Positions 40,747-48,953 of a stretch of 64,000 bases of DNA are shown one piece after another. The notes beneath the pieces are model-generated. The model ran no database searches, was not told the origin of the DNA, and worked only from the letters and a program-made list of their open reading frames with translations. Where the stretch lies: NCBI RefSeq assembly GCF_012317045.1, contig NZ_CP051154.1:2976001-3040000 (forward strand). The letters are read 5' to 3'. Each line of letters begins with the position of its first letter. Position 1 is the stretch's first letter. Origin of the DNA: Leifsonia sp. PS1209. Lineage in GTDB: Bacteria > Actinomycetota > Actinomycetes > Actinomycetales > Microbacteriaceae. Made by a program: the position numbers and the translations under genes.

Positions 40747-41644
40747 TGAGTTTCTCTCCTACGAGGGCAGCACCGAGTGCCGCGACGGGTGAATCTTCCG
40801 GGACGAGGCGCACGCGGTCCTGCAGCGAGAGCGACGCCAGGAACGGCGAGCTCGTCGACCAGGATTCGAGCACTTCGTGGACGTCGCACAGCAGTCGGTC
40901 CCCGAGATGACTGAGGCCGCCGCCGATCACGACGGAGTCGACGTCGACGGTCAGCACGAGAACACGGACAGCTGATGCGATGCCCTCTGCAAGCCTAGCC
41001 TTGATCGCCCGCGCGTTCCGGTCGCCGTCCGCCGCGGCGGCGAACAGTGCGCGAACGGGCAGTGGGTCGTCGGTCTTCCACTGCCGGGCGACGCCGGATC
41101 CGCTCGCGACCGTCTCCAGGCAGCCACGCTGGCCGCAGGCGCAGAGCACGCCGTTCGGATCGACGGGGATGTGCCCGATCTCGCCGGCGATGCCTCCCCT
41201 CCCCCGCCACAGCCGTCCGTCGACCACGATCCCCGCCGCCATCCCCGTGCCGAGGTTGAGGTAGGCCATCGTGCCGTCGAGGCCGAGCAGATGGTACGCG
41301 CCGAGGGCCGCGGCCTTCACGTCGTTCTCGATGCGGACGCCGACGCCGAGCCTGCCGGCGAGCTCCCCGCCGAGTTCGAGTCCCTCCAACCCCAGGTTCA
41401 CCGCGTGCGCGACGTGACCGGATGCGTTGTCGACCAGCCCGGGGATGCCGATGCCGATCGAGTCGAACCCGGTCGCGGACAGGCCGGTCAGCTCGCCGAT
41501 CCTGGACACAGCGGCCACGGCGGTCTCGACGACCGCCGTCGACCCGAAGCCGGTGGCCAGCCTGACCCGCTGCGCGAGCGATCCGGAGGCGTCGACGGCG
41601 ACCGCATCGGTCTTGGTGCCACCGATGTCGATGCCGAGTCTCAC
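40739..41644 (-). CDS. ROK-family kinase, probable N-acetylglucosamine kinase
   Basis: 301-residue ROK kinase. LGIDIGGTKTDAVAV at the N-terminus binds ATP phosphates. NLGTGMAAGIVVDGRL and GEIGHIPVDP carry sugar contacts, and CACGQRGCLE is the zinc motif. Between a GH3 hexosaminidase and NagB, phosphorylation of GlcNAc released inside the cell is the natural role. GTG at 41644 overlaps the GH3 stop (GTGA). Confidence 0.88.
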   Translation of the reverse strand: MRLGIDIGGTKTDAVAVDASGSLAQRVRLATGFGSTAVVETAVAAVSRIGELTGLSATGFDSIGIGIPGLVDNASGHVAHAVNLGLEGLELGGELAGRLGVGVRIENDVKAAALGAYHLLGLDGTMAYLNLGTGMAAGIVVDGRLWRGRGGIAGEIGHIPVDPNGVLCACGQRGCLETVASGSGVARQWKTDDPLPVRALFAAAADGDRNARAIKARLAEGIASAVRVLVLTVDVDSVVIGGGLSHLGDRLLCDVHEVLESWSTSSPFLASLSLQDRVRLVPEDSPVAALGAALVGEKLSG

Positions 41645-43194
41645 GAGCCGGAGCCGAGCAGGTCGAGGAGCGCCCGGCCGACGAGCCTGGATGCGCCGAA
41701 CGTCGCGATGTCCGCGTACGCTCGGTCGTCGCTCGGCCAGCCCATGTCGACCACGAGCACGCTGTCCCGTTCGGCGCGCAGCCGGTCGATGGCCTCCCTG
41801 GCGAACGCGTGCCGGTGATTGTCCTTGCCGATCACCAGCACGGGCGACTGTGCGGCGAGCACCAGCTCGGGATGGTCGCCCTCGGTGAACACGACGGTCG
41901 GATTCGCCGCGAACGCCGCGGCGAACGCGGACTCAGGATCGGCCGCCACCTCGGCGAACGGGCCCCACGGAGCCACGCCGACGGCGATGTTCGCGACCGT
42001 GTCGATGCGGACGACGGAGCAGCGGCCCCGGTTGGCGCGCATCCACTCGGCGGCGTGCTCGGAGATGTCGAAGGTGCTGATCGCGACGACGACGTCCGTC
42101 GGGTCGAGCCGCCCTGCTGGGGCGTCGGCCGGGATGGGCACGGCCGCCTGCTCGGCGCGGAGCTCTGCGGTCAGCGCGAGCACCCGCGCGGCAGCCTCGT
42201 CCACCCTGGCCTCCGCCAGCCGGCCGGATTCGACAGCGGCGACGATCGCGTCCTCGATCTCGGCGAGCTGGTCGTCCGTGTTCTCCGTGCCGATGCACAG
42301 CAGGTCGCAGCCGGCGGCGAGCGCCAGGACGGCGGCCTCCGGGATGCCGCGATCCCCGCTCGCGCCCTTCATGTCGAGCGCGTCGCTGACGACGACGCCC
42401 TGGAACCCGAGTTCCCGGCGAAGCAGGCCCTCGATGATCGTCGGGCTCAACGTCGCCGGCCGCTCCGCATCCAGCTGCGGGAGCAGGATGTGCGAGGTCA
42501 TGATCGTGCGCGCCCCCGCCTCGATGACGGCGCGGAACGGCAGCAGCTCCCGCTCGCGCAGCTGATCGACGTCGAGGTCGACCTCGGGGAGCACCAGGTG
42601 CGAGTCCTGGGCCGTGTCCCCGTGGCCGGGGAAGTGCTTGGCGCAGACCGCGACGCCCGCCGACTGCAGCCCGCGCGTCCACGCTGCGCTCTGCTCGGCC
42701 ACCAGCTCGGGCGACGAGCCGAAGCTGCGCACGCCGATCACCGGGTTGTCCGGGTTGGAGTTGATGTCCACATCCGGGGCGAAGTCGAGGTTACAGCCGG
42801 CTCTGCGCAGCTCCCAGCCCACCCGGCGAGCGACCTGCTCTGTGTATCCGGGGTTGCCGAGCCTGCCGAGGACCGCGTTGCCCGGGTACGGCGAGCCCGT
42901 CTCGTAGTAGAGGCGGGTGACGTCGCCGCCCTCCTCGTCGATCGCGACGACCGCATCCGGGTTGGCGGCGTAGATCGCGTCGGTGAGCGCGCGGAGCTGC
43001 TCGATGGATGCGACGTTCTGGCCGAACACGCACACCCCGCCGAGACCGGCGCGCAGCCGAGCTGCGAGCCAGTCCGGCAGTGTGGTGCCCACGAAACCGG
43101 GAACAAGGGTCGCAGCGATCCGCCGGCGCAGGCCCGCGCTCGCTTCTCCCGGTTCTGTGGTGTCCTGCTGCTCGGCGATGCCCGGCCGGCTCAC
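41641..43194 (-). CDS. GH3 beta-N-acetylhexosaminidase (NagZ-like)
   Basis: 517-residue glycoside hydrolase family 3 enzyme. The barrel has AIDEEGGDVTRL, the NagZ-type AKHFPGHGDTAQDSH loop with the catalytic histidine, and VVSDALDMKG with the nucleophile aspartate. A C-terminal domain of about 170 residues follows, longer than minimal NagZ. No signal peptide is seen, so it probably splits imported chitobiose or muropeptide-derived GlcNAc disaccharides in the cytosol. Some GH3 NagZ-like enzymes are phosphorylases; this cannot be excluded. GTG at 43194 overlaps the permease stop. Confidence 0.9.
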   Translation of the reverse strand: MSRPGIAEQQDTTEPGEASAGLRRRIAATLVPGFVGTTLPDWLAARLRAGLGGVCVFGQNVASIEQLRALTDAIYAANPDAVVAIDEEGGDVTRLYYETGSPYPGNAVLGRLGNPGYTEQVARRVGWELRRAGCNLDFAPDVDINSNPDNPVIGVRSFGSSPELVAEQSAAWTRGLQSAGVAVCAKHFPGHGDTAQDSHLVLPEVDLDVDQLRERELLPFRAVIEAGARTIMTSHILLPQLDAERPATLSPTIIEGLLRRELGFQGVVVSDALDMKGASGDRGIPEAAVLALAAGCDLLCIGTENTDDQLAEIEDAIVAAVESGRLAEARVDEAAARVLALTAELRAEQAAVPIPADAPAGRLDPTDVVVAISTFDISEHAAEWMRANRGRCSVVRIDTVANIAVGVAPWGPFAEVAADPESAFAAAFAANPTVVFTEGDHPELVLAAQSPVLVIGKDNHRHAFAREAIDRLRAERDSVLVVDMGWPSDDRAYADIATFGASRLVGRALLDLLGSGS

Positions 43195-44087
43195 CCCTTC
43201 ACCGCCCCGCTGACCAGACCGCTGGTCATGCGGCCCTGCACGAAGAGGAAGAAGATGATCACGGGAACCGCCACGAGGGTCGACGCCGCCATCACCTGTC
43301 CCCAGTCCGTCGCGCGGGACGCCGACTGCTGGATGAAGCCGCGCAGCCACAGCGGGAGCGTCTGGCTGGAGTTCTCCTGCAGGATCACGAGCGCGACCGT
43401 GAACTCGTTCCACGCCTGGAGGAACGCGTACACCCCGGATGCGACGAGCCCGGGCGCGAGCAGCGGGAACGTGATGCGCATGAACGCCTGGGTGCGGCTG
43501 AGCCCGTCGACCATCGCCGCCTCTTCGAGGTCGGCGGGGATGCCGGCGACGAAGCCGCGGAGCATCCAGATGGTGAACGGCACGACGGCGGCGATGTAGA
43601 TGATGCTCACACCGACGACCGTGTTCAGCAGGTTGAGGCTGCCCATCAGCTTGTACTGGGCGATGAACAGACCCTCGGCCGGCAGCATCTGGATGAGCAG
43701 GACGGCCAGCACGAACGACTTGCGTCCGCGGAACTTGAACCGGCTGATCGCGAGGGCTGCGAGGAACGCGAACACGATGCAGAACACGACGGTCACGACG
43801 GCGATGATGAGGCTCATCCCGAGTGCGGGGAAGAACGTGCCTCCGTTGATGACCTCGGCGAAGTTGTCGAACGAGCCGCCGAACGGCAGCCAGGTCGGCT
43901 TGGTGTTCTGCAGGACGACGTTGGGCAGGAGGGACGAGTTGACCATCCAGTAGACCGGGAAGACCCAGATCAGCGAGACGACGACGCCGACGATCCCCAG
44001 AACGACGCGAGACGGCTTGATCCTGTGTTTGCTTCCGGCTGCCAAGCGTTCGGCTGGCGCCTCACGCGTTGCCGATGTGCTGGTCAC
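43191..44087 (-). CDS. Amino-sugar ABC importer permease (MalG-like)
   Basis: 298-residue permease with six helices. The EAA loop is DLEEAAMVDGLSRTQAFMRI near residue 190. GTG at 44087 overlaps the partner permease (GTGA), and its own stop overlaps the GH3 gene, tying uptake to hydrolysis. No ATPase is encoded nearby, again pointing to a shared MsiK-like ATPase. Confidence 0.92.
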   Translation of the reverse strand: MTSTSATREAPAERLAAGSKHRIKPSRVVLGIVGVVVSLIWVFPVYWMVNSSLLPNVVLQNTKPTWLPFGGSFDNFAEVINGGTFFPALGMSLIIAVVTVVFCIVFAFLAALAISRFKFRGRKSFVLAVLLIQMLPAEGLFIAQYKLMGSLNLLNTVVGVSIIYIAAVVPFTIWMLRGFVAGIPADLEEAAMVDGLSRTQAFMRITFPLLAPGLVASGVYAFLQAWNEFTVALVILQENSSQTLPLWLRGFIQQSASRATDWGQVMAASTLVAVPVIIFFLFVQGRMTSGLVSGAVKG

Positions 44088-45040
44088 GATTCGTCCTCCT
44101 TGAGCAGGTTGCGCACGTAGAACCAGCTGATCGCGATGGTCAGGATGAGCACGAAGACGCTGACGGCGCTGGCCATCGCGAAGTCGCTCGATCCGACGCC
44201 GAGCTGGTAGATGTACGTGCCGAGCAGGTTGGTCTCACTGGCGATCGATCCCTTGTCCTGCAGCAGACGGATCTGGGTGAAGACGCGCAGGTCCCAGATG
44301 ATCTGCAGCAGCAGCACGATGCCGAGGACGGGGCGGATCATCGGAAGGATGATGAAGCGGAGGCGCTGGAAGCCTTTCGCGCCGTCCATCTGCGCCGCCT
44401 CGAGCACCTCGCCGGAGACCTGCGTGAGGCCGGCGAAGACGGAGAACGCCACGAACGGGACGCTCATCCAGACCACGATGATCATGGCGACGAAGAAGAA
44501 GGAGAGCGGGTTCTGCAGCCAGTTGTGGTTCTGGAAGTCGAGGCCCCACGAGGTGAGCGTGTAGTTCACGATGCCGCGGCGCCAGTCGAACAGCCAGTTC
44601 CAGACCGTCATCGCTGCGACGACCGGCATGGCCCACGCCAGCAGCATCGAGATCTGGATGATGATGCGCACGGCCTTGTTGACGGCGTTCATCAGCAGCG
44701 CCATTCCGACGCCGATCACCACGGTCACGGCGGCCGTGACCAGGCAGAACGCGATCGAGCGCGCGACGACGACCCACATGTACGGGTCGGAGAACAGCGT
44801 GATGTAGTTCTCGAACCACACGAACGGCGCGGGCTGGCCGAACTGCTGGGCGAGTCCGAAGCTCTGCATCGACGTGATGAGCTGCCACACGATCGGGTAG
44901 CCGAGCGCGAGGATGAGGATCGCGACCGAGGGGATGAGCAGCGCGTACGGGGTGAACTGGAACCTGCGCTTGCGGGGCGCCGGGGCGTCGGGGCGCCCGT
45001 CCCTGGCTGTGGCCTGGGCGGCATCCTGTGTGGTCGTCAC
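44084..45040 (-). CDS. Amino-sugar ABC importer permease (MalF-like)
   Basis: 318-residue permease with six helices and the EAA loop VLEAAQMDGAKGFQRLRFII near residue 215. GTG at 45040 has AGGAGG seven bases upstream. A 118-base gap with a hairpin separates it from the binding-protein gene, probably lowering permease expression relative to the lipoprotein. Confidence 0.92.
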   Translation of the reverse strand: MTTTQDAAQATARDGRPDAPAPRKRRFQFTPYALLIPSVAILILALGYPIVWQLITSMQSFGLAQQFGQPAPFVWFENYITLFSDPYMWVVVARSIAFCLVTAAVTVVIGVGMALLMNAVNKAVRIIIQISMLLAWAMPVVAAMTVWNWLFDWRRGIVNYTLTSWGLDFQNHNWLQNPLSFFFVAMIIVVWMSVPFVAFSVFAGLTQVSGEVLEAAQMDGAKGFQRLRFIILPMIRPVLGIVLLLQIIWDLRVFTQIRLLQDKGSIASETNLLGTYIYQLGVGSSDFAMASAVSVFVLILTIAISWFYVRNLLKEDES

Positions 45041-45099
45041 GTCTGTCCTCCTTCCTGGGAGAGGGTCTGGTGCTGGGGAAAAGTATGGGGGCAGGCCCA

Positions 45100-45127
45100 G
45101 GGGCGCGGAAGGTGTATCCCGCGCCCC
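45100..45127 (-). promoter_or_regulatory. Intra-operon hairpin after binding-protein gene
   Basis: Perfect 9-base arms GGGGCGCGG and CCGCGCCCC around a 10-base loop, extendable by flanking GGCC/GGCC. It lies between the lipoprotein gene and the permeases and fits a partial terminator or mRNA-stabilising structure. Confidence 0.6.
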
Positions 45128-45158
45128 CGGCCTGCTCGGTGTTTCTGGTGGTGCTGTA

Positions 45159-46511
45159 CTACTTACCGGTCTTGACGTTCATCAGAGCGTCGAGCTTGGT
45201 GTTGTACTCCTGCGCGAGGCTCTTGAGATCGGTCGAGTCCTTGATCTTGCTGAAGAACTCTTCCATCACGTTGCCCGCCTCGACGGACGCCCATCCGGGA
45301 GCCGCCGGGGTCAGCTTCGAGTTCGACGCGGACTCGATGAGAGCCTTCGCGAACTGGTCGTCGCCGAGCGAGGAGGTGTACTTGCTGTTCGCCGGTCCCA
45401 GGCCGTTCTTGCCGAGCATCTCCTGGTAGTCCTTGGAGAAGATGATCTTCATGAGCGTCTTGGAGAGGCCGGGGTTCTTGGTCTTGGCCGAGATCCCGAT
45501 GTTGGAGCCACCGGCGAACACCGGAGCCGGCTTGCCGTCGTTGCCCGGCAGCACGAACGTTCCGAACGTGTTGTCGTTCCAGGTGCGGACGACCTTGCCA
45601 TCCTTGGTGGATGCGTCGCCGATCGACCAGTGCGCCCATCCGGGAGCCATGATCGTCGCGGCGGCGAGCGACGTGTCAGCCGTCTTGTTGCCGTCGGCGC
45701 CCACGGTCTGGTCGCTGTCGTTCAGGTAGATGTACTGGTTCGAGTCCTTGGCGTCGTTCGGAGCCTTGGAGGCGTTCTTGTACAGGTCCTGCAGCTGCTG
45801 GAGACCCTTGAGCGAGCCCTCGGAGTCCAGCGTGGCGACCCACTTGCCGTCCTTCTTCTTCGCGATGTCCCCGCCGTTGGCGAAGATCCACGAGATGCCG
45901 TTGCGCCAGTCCTGACCGCCGAGGTAGAAGCCGGAGAAGTCCGCGATCCCCTTCGGGTTCTTGGCCGTGATGGTGGCGACGTCGGTGTTGAACTGGTCGA
46001 GCGTGGTGGGCACGGAGACCCCGGCGGCCGACCAGACGTCCTTGCGGTAGAACGCGTACCGCGAACCGAAGTAGTACGGGAGGGTGTACTTCTTGCCGTC
46101 GACCTCACCGGCTGCGACGAAGGACTGCAGCAGGTCGTCGCCGCCGAGGTCCTTGTACATGTCGGAGATGTCGAGGAACGCACCCACGTTGGTGAAGGTC
46201 GGCGACTGGGTGTTGCCGATCTCGGTCACATCCGGGGTGTTGTTCGCGTCGGGGAGCGACGTCGTCAGCTTGGTGACGATGTCTCCCCAGTCCTGCTGCT
46301 GGATGTTGAGGGTCGCGCCGGTCTCCTTCTTGAATTCGTCCTTGAGGTAGGTACGAAGAGCATCCGGAGTATCGGCGCCGACGAGCCACAGGGTGACCGT
46401 CTTGCCCTTGCCGTCTGTGCTCGGGGCGGTTCCTCCGCCGGAGGCGCATCCCGCGAGCACGAGAGCGGAAGCTGTAGCCACAGCGGCGAGGCCGACGAGC
46501 TTTCTCTTCAT
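45159..46511 (-). CDS. Amino-sugar-binding lipoprotein of ABC importer
   Basis: 450-residue family 1 solute-binding lipoprotein. MKRKLVGLAAV and lipobox LVLAGC start it. The mature protein has YYFGSRYAFYRKDVW and GGQDWRNGISWIF, resembling NgcE/chitobiose-binding proteins. AAAGGA lies seven bases before the ATG at 46511. Placement upstream of two permeases, a hexosaminidase, a kinase and NagB suggests chitobiose or GlcNAc as ligand (inference from context). Confidence 0.9.
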   Translation of the reverse strand: MKRKLVGLAAVATASALVLAGCASGGGTAPSTDGKGKTVTLWLVGADTPDALRTYLKDEFKKETGATLNIQQQDWGDIVTKLTTSLPDANNTPDVTEIGNTQSPTFTNVGAFLDISDMYKDLGGDDLLQSFVAAGEVDGKKYTLPYYFGSRYAFYRKDVWSAAGVSVPTTLDQFNTDVATITAKNPKGIADFSGFYLGGQDWRNGISWIFANGGDIAKKKDGKWVATLDSEGSLKGLQQLQDLYKNASKAPNDAKDSNQYIYLNDSDQTVGADGNKTADTSLAAATIMAPGWAHWSIGDASTKDGKVVRTWNDNTFGTFVLPGNDGKPAPVFAGGSNIGISAKTKNPGLSKTLMKIIFSKDYQEMLGKNGLGPANSKYTSSLGDDQFAKALIESASNSKLTPAAPGWASVEAGNVMEEFFSKIKDSTDLKSLAQEYNTKLDALMNVKTGK

Positions 46512-46617
46512 TGCACTGTCCTTTCGTAGTGAATGGGGCTTTCTTGGGTGGTCAGTGTGTGCGATTGCCACACCGTGGTGCTGGGGTCGTGGTGGTTCGT
46601 GTTCGGGCGGTGCTGTG

Positions 46618-47829
46618 TTACGAGACCCCGAGTTGTCCGGAGAGGACGAGTACGGCCGCGCCGCGCAGGACGATGTCCTGCCCGAGCGTGGTCATCCGGA
46701 GCGTGAGCGTGGCGTGGTTCTCGGCCATGGTCCTGTTCCGGAGCGTGTGGATGGTCGCCTCAGCGAGAGGGCCATCGAGCAGGGTGGTCGGGCCGCTGAG
46801 GACGATCTCCGACAGGTTGAGGGCGCCGACGACGGGCGCGAGGGCGATGCCGAGCCGCTGTCCGGCTTCGCGCAGGATGGGCGTCGCATCCGACCCGGAC
46901 GCCTCCGCCTCGCGGATGCGCTGCTGCAGGCGGGGCACGCTGAGCCAGTGCTCGAGCACCTGGTCGCGGTTGTACGTGGTCTCGAGCCCGAGGTCGGTGC
47001 CGACCATGACCTGGCCGATCTCGCCGGCGGCGAAGCGGCTGCCGTAGACGAGGGCGCCCGCGACGATCAGACCGGCCCCGATGCCGTGCCCGACGGTGAT
47101 GAGCATGAGGTCGCCCGCCGCATCCCCGTAGCCGTGCTCGGCGAGGACGGCGACGTTGGCGTCGTTGGCGACCACCACGGGAAGTCCGGTGCGCTCGTGC
47201 AGCCGCTGCTGCACCCGCTCGTCGACCCAGCCGAGGTTCGGCGCGGTCAGCACGGTGCCGCTCAGGTCGACGACACCCGGCGATCCGACGCCGACGCCCA
47301 GGATGGGGGCGGTCGCCGCGCCGATGAGCGCGTCGACCAGCTCGGCCACCTTCGCGAACGCGGCCTCACCGGTGGCGCCGTCGAGCGGAACATCCGCCCG
47401 GTGCAGGATGCCGCCGTCGATGTCCAGCACGGCGCCGCGAAACATGGCGTGGTCGCTGAGGTCGACGCCGACGATCTGGTAGGCGGTCCTGTTGATGTCG
47501 AGCAGCACGGCGGGCTTGCCAGGACGGGCGGACTCGCGCTGGCCGAGCTCGACGACGAGCCCCTCCGCCAGCAGTTCGGCGACCAGGTCGGAGACGGTGA
47601 CGCGGGTCAGCCCGGTCTCCCGTGCGATGTCGGCGCGGCTGCGCTCCCCCGCCCGGTACAACGTCTGCAGCACCAGCGAACGATTGTGGCTGCGGGCGTG
47701 CTCCGGAAGCACCTTCGCACTGGGGCGGAGTGCCCGGCCCGGCGCGAACCCGCGAAGCGCCGGGGTCGGCTGCGCCTGCGCATCCACGGCCAGGGCCGCG
47801 GTGCCTCGCTGCACATCCGTCGCGTTCAT
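46618..47829 (-). CDS. ROK-family transcriptional repressor (NagC/XylR-like)
   Basis: 403-residue regulator with a winged helix (LYRAGERSRADIARETGLTR with VTVSDLVAEL, residues about 58-95) fused to a ROK sugar-binding domain (GVGVGSPGVVDL, VVANDANVAVLAEHGYG, ITVGHGIGAGLIV). The usual CxCGxxGC zinc cysteines of ROK proteins are absent from the expected place. It precedes the importer genes on the same strand and probably represses them and itself until GlcNAc or GlcNAc-6-P binds. A palindrome directly upstream of the ATG is the likely operator. Confidence 0.88.
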   Translation of the reverse strand: MNATDVQRGTAALAVDAQAQPTPALRGFAPGRALRPSAKVLPEHARSHNRSLVLQTLYRAGERSRADIARETGLTRVTVSDLVAELLAEGLVVELGQRESARPGKPAVLLDINRTAYQIVGVDLSDHAMFRGAVLDIDGGILHRADVPLDGATGEAAFAKVAELVDALIGAATAPILGVGVGSPGVVDLSGTVLTAPNLGWVDERVQQRLHERTGLPVVVANDANVAVLAEHGYGDAAGDLMLITVGHGIGAGLIVAGALVYGSRFAAGEIGQVMVGTDLGLETTYNRDQVLEHWLSVPRLQQRIREAEASGSDATPILREAGQRLGIALAPVVGALNLSEIVLSGPTTLLDGPLAEATIHTLRNRTMAENHATLTLRMTTLGQDIVLRGAAVLVLSGQLGVS

Positions 47830-47830
47830 G

Positions 47831-47855
47831 TTTGTTAGTAAAGCTTACGAACAAA
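47831..47855. promoter_or_regulatory. Probable ROK operator overlapping promoter
   Basis: 25-base palindrome with arms TTTGTTNGTAA and TTACNAACAAA (10 of 11 positions matched), ending one base before the ATG at 47829. It contains TAAGCT on the minus strand, a possible -10, so binding would block transcription of the regulator itself. Confidence 0.7.
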
Positions 47856-47914
47856 AGACGCGCAAGTCTTCAGCCCGATTTGGTGCGGTGTTTACCGAGT
47901 CGTAACAAACGGGA

Positions 47915-48151
47915 CTATCGGCGCTTGCGGCGGCGGGCGAGGTTGAGCGCGAGTCCTGCGGAGAAGCCGACGAGCGCGGTGGCGACCGCGACGAACGTCA
48001 ACGTGGCGCCTGTCTCCATCAGGGCTATCGAGGACGGCGTTGCGATACCGATGGCGATGAACACCAGTCCTGCCAGCTGGACGGGGACTGCGATACCGAG
48101 GATCGAACTGCTCAGCCAGTTGTATCTGATGTCAGCTTTGGTCAGCCGCAT
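47915..48151 (-). CDS. Small two-helix membrane protein, possible immunity partner
   Basis: 78-residue protein with two hydrophobic segments (about residues 15-38 and 48-70) and a basic tail ARRRKRR. No known family is recognised. It begins 18 bases after the stop of a secreted glycine-rich protein on the same strand, so the pair is probably cotranscribed. Size, topology and position are like bacteriocin immunity proteins, but this is inference only. Confidence 0.6.
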   Translation of the reverse strand: MRLTKADIRYNWLSSSILGIAVPVQLAGLVFIAIGIATPSSIALMETGATLTFVAVATALVGFSAGLALNLARRRKRR

Positions 48152-48169
48152 TCCGTAACCCTGACCGAC

Positions 48170-48835
48170 CTACTGCGCCCAGCACACGAAGCCGGCCATG
48201 GCAGCCTCAATTCCTGTCCCATTCTTCGAGCACTGATCCATGGACCACGCACTGTACCCAGCGAGAGCCCCACCGAGCGCCACAGCCCCGCCAGCGAACA
48301 CCGCACCCGCCAGCGACGTGAGGATTGCGGCAATCGCAGCCGCACCCGCGCCACCGGTCAGGGCGATCACTACCCGAGCCGTTATGCACGAATCCATGCG
48401 AATGTGGTTGCCCCAGATGTCGATCCACCAGCTATTTTGCCCACGGCACGACCCGCGCTCCAGCATCGATGACGAGAGCCCTCGCGCGTCGATGTGAAAA
48501 TCCGCCGGTGCGGCCTCGACCCGACCACTGCCCAGGATGACGCCCGTTGCATAGTCCCTCACCAACCCGTCGGGCACTCCGGAGGCGACCGCGCGTGCGT
48601 AGTCGAAGACCAGGACACCCCCAGACCGCGAGGATGCATCGGCAATCTGCTCCGCGAATTCCTCCAGCTGGCGCACCTGCGCCTGGATCTCTGGCGCCGA
48701 CAGGTCGGCGTGGATACCGAGGGCCTCGGTGGGGCTGCCCGCGATCGGTCGCTCCGCGGCGGTTGCCGTTGTGGGCACCATCACGGAAAGGATGACGCCG
48801 ACGGCGAGGGTGGTCACGATCTTCCGGAAACGCAA
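48170..48835 (-). CDS. Secreted glycine-rich, cysteine-containing protein, bacteriocin-like
   Basis: 221-residue exported protein. A signal peptide (MRFRKIVTTLAVGVILSV, cut near TATAAE) precedes a 100-residue proregion-like part. The C-terminal ~95 residues carry four cysteines (RGSCRGQNSWW, MDSCITARV, MDQCSKNG, FVCWAQ) and a long Gly/Ala helix-prone stretch (LTGGAGAAAIAAILTSLAG and beyond). This layout recalls pore-forming class II-type bacteriocins. AGGGG precedes the ATG at 48835. Not assigned to a family; base composition is somewhat below the local GC. Confidence 0.6.
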   Translation of the reverse strand: MRFRKIVTTLAVGVILSVMVPTTATAAERPIAGSPTEALGIHADLSAPEIQAQVRQLEEFAEQIADASSRSGGVLVFDYARAVASGVPDGLVRDYATGVILGSGRVEAAPADFHIDARGLSSSMLERGSCRGQNSWWIDIWGNHIRMDSCITARVVIALTGGAGAAAIAAILTSLAGAVFAGGAVALGGALAGYSAWSMDQCSKNGTGIEAAMAGFVCWAQ

Positions 48836-48844
48836 TTGTTCCCC

Positions 48845-48864
48845 TTTCCCTAGGTTGAGGGAAA
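48845..48864. promoter_or_regulatory. Inverted repeat over the ribosome binding region
   Basis: TTTCCCT and AGGGAAA pair perfectly across six bases, just upstream of the secreted-protein start and overlapping its AGGGG. Either an operator or a translation-controlling hairpin. A further 10-base palindrome GCGATATCGC lies at 48915-48924. Confidence 0.45.
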
Positions 48865-48953
48865 GTCAGCCACACCTTTCACGCCGGCGATACGGCATGC
48901 ATTTGTAACATATTGCGATATCGCCACGCGCCCACCGCACCGCCGCCCGCCGA

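Noticed and set aside
41809..43599. Plus-strand frame of almost 600 codons opposite the GH3 gene
   Set aside because: The minus-strand gene has GH3 catalytic motifs and operon overlaps; the plus frame is composition-driven.
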